31,156 nucleotides of DNA from Rhodocollybia butyracea (Eukaryota > Basidiomycota > Agaricomycetes > Agaricales > Omphalotaceae). The DNA lies in contig JADNRY010000689.1 of assembly GCA_015501585.1 (NCBI GenBank), forward strand, positions 1-31,156, written 5' to 3'. This document shows positions 19,671-30,283 of this stretch, piece by piece. The notes beneath the pieces are model-generated. The model ran no database searches. It saw only the letters and a list, made by a program, of their open reading frames with translations, and was not told the DNA's origin. How positions within the stretch are numbered: the first letter of the stretch is position 1; each line of letters starts with the position of its first letter. The position numbers and the translations under genes are program-made.

Positions 19671-21730
19671 ACGGGTTCATGGTGTCTTGCGGAACTTGTC
19701 CCTCTCTTTTTTGCATGACTTTCATGTCCATCGGCTGTTTTCATGGTTTTCGTTTGTGTGTATCTCTTATCCCCCCTTCGTTGTGACATTGAAGTGCAAT
19801 ACCTCGCCCGGTTATACTCGTTGCTCCCCTCGTCTCGATTTATACTTATATCCTCTATCCTCGTTTTCTCATGGACGAACACTTCCCTTCTATTCGCTGT
19901 CGACTAATTCTTTCTATTGTTCGTACATCGTTGTCCTTTTTTCATCAGTACCATCTACTGTTTTTTTGTTTTTGGCTCGATTGAACCTGTCCTCTTTAGA
20001 GCGACCCCGCAGATTCACAGTATGTCCTGATTCACTTGTCTGCTTTTACTGTCCAGTCAATGAATCATCTTCTTCGCAGCCCAGGTTCAATCAGCTATCA
20101 GCTATTTGCCGCAGTTCAGTATTACAACCACTTATGACCGTACGCTGTCCGTCGCACAGCATCCACTCTTTTCAAAAAACCCGTCCTTTCTGGCACTGTT
20201 TGTAACCAAAAATGCACTCATCTATTTTTTTCGCATTACAAGATTTTTTGATTTTTCGGTTTATTTTTATTTTTTCAGTTCTTTCTTCACACCCTTTTGT
20301 TTACTTGCCCACCCATGCGCGAACAAAGACTATCCGTAGGCACTATGACCCTCTTGTGTTGAGCACAACTCTTGCATCGCACTAGCATCACTGGACTACA
20401 ATCATCGACCATCATCTGGCTACCTCATTACTTGTCTCCCGTAGCCTCGGCAAGCGAGCTATCTTTCATCAGCATCAGGCAACCAATTGTCACGACGAGG
20501 CGGAATCAGATGGATCGCGTCGGGCGAGGAAGAAAAACCTGAGCGTTCAACGTTTACCCCATTTTGGGTTTTGGTTTTCCGCGGCAGAAAAAACTATTAG
20601 ACTGCATGGGCCTTGTTTCTTTTTTTCGTCGTTCATCGCAAAGAGTTGCCTCCTATCATTCCATGTATATGTACGTACAGTTTCGGTTTTTATTCCCTCA
20701 TCCCGATCGCGTTTTTTCACGTATATTTCAATTTCATACCACAAGTATCTTGTTCTTTCTACCAAGACTGATATGACAAATATACCCTCGGTTTTTTTTT
20801 GGCGACGATCATGTAGCACTTACTCCGTGGTTCGGACTCTTTTCCCTCTGGCAAAGTTTAAGCAAGACCTCAAGGGGGAAGGGGCTCGGCCTACTTAGCC
20901 GCCTGCGAGAGGGTCGGTACTATGTCGAGTCGGAGGCTCTTCCGTTGTATACCGCGGTACTGTCGTCCCGAAAGCCTGTCAATGGTTAAAGACCGCCCAA
21001 AGTCAATACGTCAAAAAAAGAAGGGCAATTCCCAAGGTTTGCGTTGTTCAGTATTCCATACGTAGGACAAACGAGAACCTATGGGAAATTGTACTAAATT
21101 TTTTGTTTTCTGAGGCTGCTGACATCGGGCAGCTTATAGGATCCGAAATCATAAAACCCTTCTGGATAGAACGGTTCTTGGACGCGGCTGATAAGGCAGC
21201 AGACTGGTATAACTCTAATAGCCGGCCAATTTCTCAAATAGTGCTCATACGTGATAACTTGAACGCCGGTGTGTTCTTCTCCTAAACTTCTTGCCGGGTT
21301 GAACACCGAGAGATTCAAGACGCAGGAGACGCTCTCGACGGTGCTAATACTGTTATCTTTCAGTTAGGCCAAGTTGTTCTGTAAACTTGGGAGCTCTATA
21401 TCTCTCGTCATTTCTATTTTTGATCTAGAGACCACAAGGCTCCTGACACTCCCGGAAGTCGCCCGTCAGTAACATATGGCTTAACTCGACTATTCAAAAG
21501 GTGTAAGATCAACGGTGCAGTATTCAGATGAGGCTTTGTAGGACTTTCTGGAAAGAGGAGGGAAGGGAAAGAAAGTTTGTTACACGGCACGTCCAAGCAC
21601 TGAACAGAGTGCCTGCCAGTGAGCTTTATCGAACCAATTCAGACTCAGAGGTCTGTGGGCCGCCACCGAAGGTATTTAATACCATTTAACTTGATTCGCT
21701 TTATTTGATTCCCTCTCCTTCACCTACGTT
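19671..21730. other. 2-kb region without a recognised gene
   Basis: From 19690 to about 20800 the plus strand is strongly pyrimidine-rich, with many T runs (for example 20221-20290), which fits a long 3' UTR and/or a promoter. The open frame at 19687-20205 has no family resemblance. Short open stretches occur at 21103-21285 (plus, 'FLDAADKAADWYNSNSRPIS') and 21094-21318 (minus, overlapping it); I recognise neither. The last 350 bp form the upstream region of the first CoA ligase. No tRNA or repeat was seen. Confidence 0.5.
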
Positions 21731-24475
21731 ATGTCAGAACTGTGTCTGCCCTCTCGATCCACTTCCAACTGGCAGGAATTACTTCAAATCCCAGAGGATA
21801 TAACTTTATCTCGCTTTATGCTTAATTATTTCCATCCCTTGAAACCACAACAGGGCACCCCATGTTTAGTAGAGGCGCAAACTGGTCGTAAAAGTACTAT
21901 CAGTCAAGTTCGTTGATACTTTTTACGAGAGAGACTCGAACTCTACGTTTCTGACCTCCCTTTAGTTGCGATCTAGGACAATGGCTTTAGCTACCGCATT
22001 ACATTCACAGTACGATATAGGTTAGTAGTAAGATTCTGGTTTCTTCTTTGACTCTAGACTTCCCGGCTAAATTAGATACTCTGAACAGGGAAGGACGATG
22101 TCGGTCGGTGCCTTTAATGTGCGGTGGGCTGAAATCCTAACTAGACTTCACCTTCGTAGTGATGATATGCAGCCCTAATCATGTCGGTAAGTACGAGAGC
22201 GGTGCCTCTCTAAATGTCAATCAGTATCCTATTTTATTGACGATGGCTATCAGACTATCCTGTGATTATTTGGGCCGTCCATACACTCGGTGGAATTGTA
22301 ACGTACATCCAAACTCCGCTTACTACTCGTTGACGAGTCTGAGTTTCCAATCCAGCCTCTCTAACCCGAAATACACGAAGCATGAACTAATTCAGCAAAT
22401 CAGACTCACCAAAGCCAGCTTAATAATATTACATTCAAGTGTACTGGACACTATTCCATCCGATGTAGCTCATCTAGGCGTATCTAAAGGCCGAATTATA
22501 TCACTTGCTGACCGGCACCGATTAATGCCATATCCCAGCGTGGAGGACCTCGTCGGGGGAGTTGAGCACTGTAAAATCTCTCTGAACCAGTCTATAAACC
22601 TTGGTGGAGACAGAGTAGCATTACTTGCCTTGAGCAGCGGCACGACGGGAGCTCCCAAGGTAGGTTTGCTTCATAAAGCGAACAAGTGGCATATGGATTT
22701 TATCTCTTGAAAGGCGGTCAAGCTATCTCATCGAGGTATTATCGTGAATATACTGCAAATGGCCGCCCATATTGCGAGCGCAAGTAATCTAGGCTTCGCG
22801 CCTGGAGATGTTGCATTACAGAGTAGCTTGCCCGTATTTCTGGTTGGTTGATCTGACGCTGATGGTTCAATTTTGCAGCGTTGCCATTTTTCCGTGAGTT
22901 GTTGAAGCTCTCGTTTCAACGCTCAAGTTGATACTTCCTAAAAGACGTTGCTGGTTTCGTCCTCGGAGTAGGTCGTTTCATAGCCCACATGGTTGATCTG
23001 CTGCTGATCGCCAAATTAGCTTCACCTCTGCCTTTTCTTGCAAGCGAGTGATCTAGTTTTCTAGTTTGTCCGGGTACATGAATGATGTTGAATGCAGATG
23101 TCAGTCGTGATAACGGAGCAATACGATTTCCTGCGTATGCTGGAAGACATTGTGCGATTTGATGTCACAACGCTTGTGTTAGGCCCACCGTTTAAAGTCC
23201 TCTCATCGCTGGCACTAATTGGGGTCTCTACTAACTAGAATCGTCCCTACGCAAGCTATCACCCTATGCAAGGTAGTGGTTCTTTTATAGCCGTTTTGAG
23301 TACCTTACTTATGAGCCGCACCCTCAGCACCCCGCTACCAAGTATTTTTCCCTAGTCTCATTGAAAAAAGTATTTGTGGGAGCCGCCCCTGTGTCTTCAG
23401 AGCTGCAGCGATCATTGGCTGCTGCTGTCCCTAGTGCTCAGATTGGGCAACTATACGGTATGTGTTGACTTTTCGGACAGGAGGGTTCTCACAAATCAGT
23501 GTGCCATAGGCCTGACTGAAGCTTCCTGTACTCTCGCAATGACTCATGGAAGCCATTCTACCCCAGGCAGTATGTAATTCACAACCTTCGTTTTGACCCC
23601 TTCCCATATTACATACTCTTAGGTGCCGGCCAACTGCTTCCGGGAATAGAGACTCGCGTGCTTAAGTCCGATGGCTCACTCGCTCACTACGGGGAACGAG
23701 GGGAGCTCTATATCAGAACATTGTCTTCGGCCCTGGGGTATCTCGACAATGTGGAAGCGTCAGTACAACGTTGTTTTCACAGAACTCATTTGAATAACCA
23801 TACATACAGGACCAGAGAGACCTTTCACAATGAGTGCGCTAAAGTAAAAGTTGTATCTCCACGAAAATTGATCAAGGTTTAGCGGCTGGGTAAGAACTGG
23901 GGACGAGGTCCTTGTGACAAAGGAACACGAAATATTCGTTTTCGACCGAGTAAAGGTACTTAGTAATGTCTTTTCCCTTGTGGCCTATCCTTATCGAACT
24001 GCTTGGATAGGATGTCATAAAGGTGAAAGGCTTTCAAGTCACTCCGGCGGAGCTCGAGGGATGTCTATTAGGACACCCTGACGTTCTGGATGCAGCTATC
24101 ATCGGAGTTCCTCATGACTATAGTCGGTTTTGAATCTTTCTCTCTTTACAACGTACAATTTACCACGAAGCTAAATAGGCGGCCAGGTTCCTTTTGCCTT
24201 CGTTGTTATACGGGAGGCTGCAGAACAAGAAATCAATGAGGCCGAGTATGAGCATGCCATTGCAGAGCTAAAAGCATCCATCTTAAAAGTGAGTCAAGTT
24301 TTGAAGGCGTCTGAACTAAGGTTACTAAATTTCTCAGTTTGTGTCTGATCGAACAGCCCCATACAAAAGAATATCGGGCGTCCAGTTTGTCTCTTCTATT
24401 CCCAAAACATCAAGTGGCAAGGTTTTACGACGGGCGTTGAAGAAAGATTGGCAAAGGGAAAAGGCGAAGCTGTAG
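21731..24475 (+). CDS. AMP-forming acyl-CoA synthetase / 4CL-like ligase, PTS1
   Basis: Activates a carboxylic acid to its CoA thioester via an acyl-adenylate. Nineteen exons joined at GT...AG sites keep phase throughout and total 1686 nt (561 aa, normal for the family). Two exons are only 15 nt (22089-22103, 22879-22893). Motifs: '[20 protein letters not shown]'; AMP-binding loop '[12 protein letters not shown]' (about 200-211); 'LQTLPFFHVAGFVLG'; '[17 protein letters not shown]'; 'IGQLYGLTE' (340-348); '[19 protein letters not shown]'; 'RTGDE' (422-426); hinge '[19 protein letters not shown]'; '[17 protein letters not shown]' with the catalytic lysine at 544. The C-terminal AKL is a canonical PTS1, so a peroxisomal location is predicted. 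The loop has Ala where most members have Lys (GTTGxPK), which is tolerated elsewhere. The substrate cannot be told from sequence: aromatic (coumarate-like) or fatty acids are both possible. Tandem with the next gene. Confidence 0.93.
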
Positions 24476-24765
24476 CATTAATCGAAATTAGTATATACAG
24501 TATGCCTTAAGTTTTAACATATAATCCCTCATAGCCATCTGGGTGTATAATAATGAGCTTTGTCATGTGGATAAAGCTGGGACAAACGAAGGTCCATCGA
24601 GGTGTGCCACTTTCCCAGAGTTGCCAGAACGGTATGATCGCTGTGTATAGTGTGTAAGACGGAACGCGGCCCCACGTGTGCGAATTGTCCTCGCTAAATA
24701 CCAGCTGACTAGCAATGCCATGATGGTAATATTATCATTGAATTTGTTCTTGACAACTCTCCAAC

Positions 24766-27647
24766 ATGATATTCGAAGCGACGGAGAAGCTTCCCCAGAT
24801 TCCGCATAATCTTTCTATCCCCCAGTTTTTCCTAGACTATCAAAACAATGAGCGACTGGTGACTAATGGCCAACCTGCGCAAGGCGTCGATCCTGGTATT
24901 CCCTGGCTAATTGAGCATCGAAGTGGTCGGCGTATCGGTTTGGAGGAGGTGCGAGACAATTGCTTAAACTTCTATAGCTAGTAATAGTGCAAGGTAGATT
25001 CGTTCTCGCACTTTTGGGCTTGCCAATGCTATGAGCATACAATACAACATAGGTCAGACATCCTCATTGGCTGTAATCAGACCATTTGGCTGATCTATCT
25101 TGTGTAACAGGCTTGAACGATGTCGGTAGGTAGCAAGTTTCAGTTCATCTATGTATTCTTGTCCAACACGTTACCATTCAGTACTTCTGTTCAGCCGTAA
25201 CAACGTCGGTATGTTGTTCGTTTCTCCCTTTCTCAAAGCCTTGTCCTAAACACGCTCGCAGACTATCCTATTGCCATCTGGGCAGTCCATCGACTAGGGG
25301 GTATCGTTTCGTACGTGGCTCCGTTCAATTCTTAGTATCTACATCTGGTCAAACTTTTCTGTTCATCTAGAGGAGCAAACCCTGATTTTGTCAGTAATGA
25401 GCTACTGTATCAATTGCAGGCTACTTCAGCGAAACTCATCATCGTACACCCGGAAGCGCTAGAAACTGCTGTTACGGTTGCGCGGTCCACTGGATTTCCC
25501 TTGGAGCGTATTGTAGTTTTCGACGTCGAATCAACCGCCACTCCGAAAGGCTTTACATCGGTTTCTGATCTGGTCAAAGTCGGTCTTGAAAAACCGCCAA
25601 ATTTTGTAGAACCGGTGATAGATGCTAGGACAAAGCTGGCCTTCTTGAGTTTTTCGTCCGGTAGGCAAAAGGCATTGATGCTTCGATAGAATTCGATATT
25701 CATATTTTGCTTGTAGGGACCACTGGAAAACCAAAGGCATCTGTTTGCGTATACAATAAACATGAATTCCCTTTGACGTTATCTCACAGGCTGTTGCCAT
25801 TCCCCATTTTTCGCTTATCATCAATGTGATTCAAATGGTGGTCCACTGGAAAGTCTTCCAAGAATATGCGCCTTGGGATGAGCGCCGTTTTAGACCTGGG
25901 GATGTGGCAATAGGAGTTTTTACCACTATATCGTGAGTTTCTTCTGCGTTCTCTCGACGTTTAAGTTAACTTTACCATTTTAGATATCTACGGCCTCGTC
26001 TTGAATGCGTGTATCGATCTATAAACGGTTCACTTGTATAATACTAATCGAGAATTAGCTTCATTTCATCCTTTATAGCAGAGTAAGTGAGATGGAAGGC
26101 AACTCTTGAACATTAACGTTACTAATACTACATCCTTCAGATAACGCTGGTACTAGTTGAGAAATTCAACTTTGTTGACATGCTTGAGACTATCGGCCGA
26201 TATCGCATTTCTCATCTGATGTTTGTCGAGTTTCATTTCTCGTATAGGCGGGCATCATCACTCATTTCTTTTAGGCTTGTCCCTCCGCATGTTGTGCTCT
26301 TTTGCAAGGTATGTTTTGTTTATACTTTTTTCTCTTCCATAACTGACCTCGGCGGTAGCAAGCTGAAATTCTTAAAGATTATTTTCTGAGCAGCGTCCGG
26401 TTCATCATGGTTGGCGGCGCTCCCCTCTCAAATGAAGTTAATGAGCAAATATTCGGTATATTCCCTGAAGCTCATATAGGGCAATCCTATGGTATGTCGG
26501 GACATGTTTTGCATTTTTTGTAGTGCTTACGACTTTGTTTTGTCTAGGGATGACCGAACTATGCACTTCGGTCACTGCGTATCCCATTACTCAGAAAAGA
26601 GGAACAGCAGGAAGTGAATAACATTCTCTATCATTGGAAGATCCTCGAAACTGATGTATGCTGTAGGTGCTGGTGTGTTGGAACCAGGTGTTCGCGGTCC
26701 GTACTCGAAATCCTGCTTGGCGAATATACCGTTCATTCTCTTGCTTTAGCTCGAATTCTCAAGCAAGATGGGACCTTCGGGGCTACGACGAGCCGGGTGA
26801 ACTATGCATTTCTGGACCTTCCAATTCTCTAGGATATTACAATAATGAGCAAGCGTATGTAGCTCCAGAGCGACGAAATTTTTATCTGAGGCTCACATAT
26901 TTGCATCTAGGACGAAAGAGACTTTCGTTGATGGGTAAGTATTTTTATTATGTACTTGTTCCTTTGGTAAACGATGATTGCGATATAAGATGGGTCCATA
27001 CCGGTGACGAAGCGAAGATAGACCGGAATCTGGAAGTGTGGATATTAGATCGAATAAAGGTGCGTCTTATCTAGGTCTCCCTGTATTATCTTTGGTGCTG
27101 AAGTATTGGTGACGTAGGAGATCATGAAAGTTCGAGGTTTCCAGGTAGCGCCAGCTGAACTAGAAGGGTGTCTCTTGGACCACCCTGATGTGGGCGGTGT
27201 GTTGTTTGATTTCACTCTTTTTTTTCGGATTCAAGCGCTTAGACTTTGGAAAGATGCTTGTGTGGTCGGCATTCCCGATGAATACAGCTGAGCTCGACCA
27301 TATCTTGTTTTTTTCATTCCCTTATTGATACAGCTCATCAGGTGGTGAAATTCCATTAGCTTTTGTGGTTCTCAAAGAGGATGCTTCCCAGAGAGCCGAA
27401 AGGAGCCTTGAAGACTCTGCGAAGATCAAAGCCTCGATAGAGAAAGTAAGGAGTAATCCAATGCCGTATTTCGGGAAGGCTAACAGAAGTACAGCATGTG
27501 TCTGACAACAAGGTATACTACAAACGACTGGCTGGAGGCGTGGAATTTGTGCCGTCTATCCCGAAGAACCCCAGTGGGAAGCTCTTGCGCCGGTTGCTAC
27601 GGGAGAAAGCTAGGGAGTTAAGGATTAAACCTACACCGAAGTTGTAA
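24766..27647 (+). CDS. Second AMP-forming acyl-CoA synthetase, damaged reading frame
   Basis: Tandem paralogue of the preceding gene, starting 290 bp after its stop, with nearly the same intron positions. Clear motifs: 'NNVDYPIAIWAVHRLGGIVS', 'GANPDFVSNELLYQLQATSA', 'LSFSSGTTGKPK', 'AVAIPHFSLIINVIQMVVHW', 'HLMLVPPHVVLFCK', 'RFIMVGGAPLS', 'IGQSYGMTELCTSVTAYP', 'WVHTGDEAKIDRNLEVWILD', '[20 protein letters not shown]', 'FVPSIPKNPSGKLLRRLL'. It ends PKL, not a canonical PTS1, unlike its neighbour. Damage: an extra T in 25917-25921 shifts 'GVLPLYH'; a TAA at 26022-26024 falls in the restored frame; a G is missing in 26780-26783, breaking 'ARILKQDGTFG-GYDEPGEL'. Two introns start with GC instead of GT (25737, 27287), although at 25737 a nearby GT could serve. 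Either a young pseudogene or a real gene with assembly errors. Catalytic residues are otherwise conserved. Confidence 0.85.
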
Positions 27648-27825
27648 AGTCGACGAATGAGGAAGCGTTCGGGTTCGGGTATTTACCTTATGTCATCATG
27701 AACGCGACGCTAGATCTTTACCCCATGACACCGACGAAGCTGATAAATTCAATCAATCGAGCGCCGTCTGAGGATTAGAAATCTCGCACGTTATCTGTTT
27801 CTCTCTATAACTACCACCATCCACT

Positions 27826-28333
27826 ATGAAAGCAATCTTCAACGGCGTCGTTATCGCAGAATCGACTGAGACCAAGGTCGTTGAAGGAAATCATTATTTT
27901 CCTCATGACTCAGTCCAGACGAAATACTTTACTGACTCTGATACTCCGTGAGCTTTTTAGCGCATCTATCTCTTGACACAAATACTAACCCACTGCTTCC
28001 TTATAGGTACACATGTCCATGGAAAGGGTTCGTAGAAAGATCCTCAAGTTCAAGTTGGATGATTAACACGCTGAGAACAGGCCCGCTTCGTACTACAATG
28101 CAACCATTGAAGGGCAGAATGTGCCAGACATAGCTTGGTATGTCATTTGCGAGCAAAGTCCATCGCGATTACAAGCCTTGACGAAGCATTTACTAGGTAC
28201 TACCCCAAAACTATCACCGACAGAGCGAAGCCCATCGAAAATTATGTAGCGTTTGACAAGGTATGTTATTTCCATCTTCTATACCTGGTATACGGCTGAA
28301 ACTCTGGTTTAGAGCAAGGTGACAATTGCGTAG
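27826..28333 (+). CDS. DUF427 family protein
   Basis: Five exons (27826-27947, 28007-28027, 28081-28137, 28197-28260, 28313-28333) join in phase to give 94 aa. It starts 'MKAIFNGVVIAESTETKVVE', continues 'GNHYFPHDSV', has 'YTCPWKGPASYYNATIEGQN', then 'DIAWYYPKTITDRAKPIENY' and ends 'VAFDKSKVTIA'. This matches the DUF427 pattern (TCPWKG...YY, AW.YP, I.DYVAF) and its usual length of 90-100 residues. The biochemical role of the family is not established; it is a small soluble protein found in bacteria and fungi. The ATG is 178 bp after the ligase stop, and I see no frame damage. Exons 2 and 5 are only 21 nt. Confidence 0.9.
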
Positions 28334-29039
28334 ACGTTCGCACGCGCGCGTCACGACCGTATGAAGCGAAGAAAGTTCAATTGTACAATCGTTGTAACAA
28401 ATACATAGTGTTCAAAATATTCGGTAACTTAGGAGAAAGAGGTTGATTTGGCGGTAAAGTTATGTTCTATGGTGCCTTTCAGCTTGCGAGACCTGGAATC
28501 GAAACCTCCCGGCAAATAACCTTAAACATAGCTGCTCGAGCATGGCGAAGCATGTTTGGATGTCGATCCTTTTGTTCCTGCTCCCCTCCGAGATGGCGCC
28601 CACTGAGGCAATTACCTCTAGTGAAATGCACCTTCATGTAAGTTGTAGGTTCGTGGGTTGACGTTGAAACGTTGAATACTGGCCTTGAATTTCATGGCAA
28701 GTTTGCAATCATTAATCGTGAAGGCGACCAGCAAACTTCTGTCGCGCTCCAGAAGCACCGGACACGTGAACGATACTTCTAGATCTGATCAGTGATTATG
28801 ATAAGCCTCATTTAGCTATTGTGCTCTTTGTCTCTTACGCATCGACGCCGAATCAGTATGGGAAAACGTGAAAATCAGAAGAAATGGAAAGAGAAAGCTA
28901 TGAAAGAACACTTGATCAAAGTAATGGAGTTCTAATGTGCTTCCCCAAGTGAAACAAAAGCGGCGCGCATTAGAAAACAAAACAGGGACGCCACTGCCAA
29001 ATACCGGTAAATTCAGCATCTAGTCCTGCAGAATCCAAC
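28334..29039. other. No recognised gene
   Basis: About 700 bp. Minus-strand open stretches at 28816-29019 and 28970-29398 have no recognisable protein features, and the second overlaps the plus-strand ORF that follows. The tract cgcacgcgcgcg at about 28338-28349 is the only notable simple sequence. It presumably includes the 3' end of the DUF427 gene and the promoter of the next ORF. Confidence 0.45.
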
Positions 29040-29668
29040 ATGAAAACTTTGGTTGCAGTCTCACGAGATCCACCAAAAAAGGCTGCAGAAGTTGATTCGG
29101 AGAATTCGACGCTAACCGTGAGGTCAGGTCCTAGCCAATTGGAACTATCTCTAACGCCAGGCTCAACACCGGTTAGTCTGTCTTCGCCAAACGTTTTAAG
29201 TACGCGACTGATGATTTTTTCTAGCTCGAATATCGTAACGATGAAGTAGGACAGTCGAGAGTACCTTCCACTGAGTACTGGGACGTGCAAAATCGTAGAT
29301 CTTTCCCGAATCCTGGGTCTTTTGAACCTATAATGTGGGGAGAACCTTCCAATGAACACTGGGCTTTGTTTTCCAATTATGGTCATAGAGACGTTCAATC
29401 AAGATCGGTTATCAGCCATAACATTTATAACAGCTGGCCCTCAGACCCACTGGCTCACCTCGTTGGACTCCAGTCCTTTTTTGACGGTGGCTGCTATGCG
29501 GGAGCGGCCCCTGGTTACATCTCAAGTACACAATCAATCTTCCCTGCGTTCTGCCATGATTCGTCTTCATTTTTGTCTGGGGAATCTACCCGGCCATATG
29601 CGCCCTTTTGGAAGAGAAACCCCTACGATCCGGTCAGCGATGTGTATGACTTTTCCTCTGGGCACTAG
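29040..29668 (+). CDS. Hypothetical two-exon protein
   Basis: An ATG at 29040; exon 1 (29040-29171) ends at CCG|GTTAGT and exon 2 (29225-29668) follows TTCTAG in phase, giving 191 aa. It contains 'EVDSENSTLTVRSGPSQLEL', 'YWDVQNRRSFPNPGSFEPIM', 'NSWPSDPLAHLVGLQSFFDG' and 'YAPFWKRNPYDPVSDVYDF'. The composition is rich in Ser, Pro, Gly and aromatic residues with little predicted structure, as in disordered regions of fungal regulators, but no DNA-binding or other domain is visible. Coding-like sequence continues after the stop in another frame ('DANSLSTTNFILSPKTTQSS'), so the true gene may be longer and broken by an indel near 29660. Confidence 0.4.
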
Positions 29669-30283
29669 AGAATGCATGGATGCCAACAGTCTGTCCACTA
29701 CCAACTTCATCCTGTCACCGAAAACTACACAGAGTTCGCCTTCTCAGCCTGTCCCTACTGATACAGGCGCGTCTGCTGTAGATTTGGTATCGCCTTCTCC
29801 CGGTGGATGCCGGTACCGCTCCTGTTAAACTTGGTGCAACGCCTGATAAGTTGTTGGCATCTCACTGCGCGTCAGGCCCTTCTGAACCTCCAACGCGGGT
29901 GGGTAGCGAGATGTCTCGGGTCTGGTCCATCGCTACTTCATTTCCCACTTGTTGGAAGCCGCTTGAGCAGGTAGAAGTTAACTTCGGAGGTGGAAGGTTC
30001 TGCAGTGATTGAAGAAATCAACAGTACTCATTGTAGATTTAAGAAGATTGGTACTTATTGGAGCCCTAATCATCATATCGGCGGGAAACTCTTGGAAAGG
30101 ATATGCGGCTCTCAAGCTGTACTTGATCCTGCACTGAGACGTCGGAGTTGTCGGACCGATTTTGTTTTTGTTCCCACACCGATGTTGTCTGTCCAGGTGA
30201 CCGCGTTAGTCCCGGTTACTAGTTTGAATTCACCGGTTTCAGCGGTCTTCCCGTTACATCGTGTTAAGGAATATCCCTACAAT
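29669..30283 (+). other. Coding-like sequence in shifting frames
   Basis: Open stretches follow one another in different plus frames: to about 29828 ('SQPVPTDTGASAVDLVSPSP'), 29803-30012 ('GTAPVKLGATPDKLLASHCA', 'VGSEMSRVWSIATSFPTCW') and 29990 onward ('SAVIEEINSTHCRFKKIGTY', 'HHIGGKLLERICGSQAVLD'). This may be the continuation of the preceding ORF with frameshifts or unrecognised introns. No family is recognised. Confidence 0.35.

Noticed and set aside
19687..20205. 172-aa plus-strand ORF after the membrane protein
   Set aside because: Ser/Phe/Cys-rich translation expected from pyrimidine-rich DNA; no splice context or recognisable domain.
20810..20990. Possible tRNA or structured RNA in a GC-richer patch
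   Set aside because: No cloverleaf, T-loop consensus or paired acceptor stem could be made out.
24766..27647. Reading copy 2 of the ligase as having a standard PTS1
   Set aside because: It ends PKL; proline at position -3 does not fit the accepted [SAC][KRH][LM] pattern.
29352..29828. 158-aa plus-strand ORF overlapping the two-exon gene
   Set aside because: The first half is a shadow of exon 2; only its last third looks coding and is described as possible continuation.
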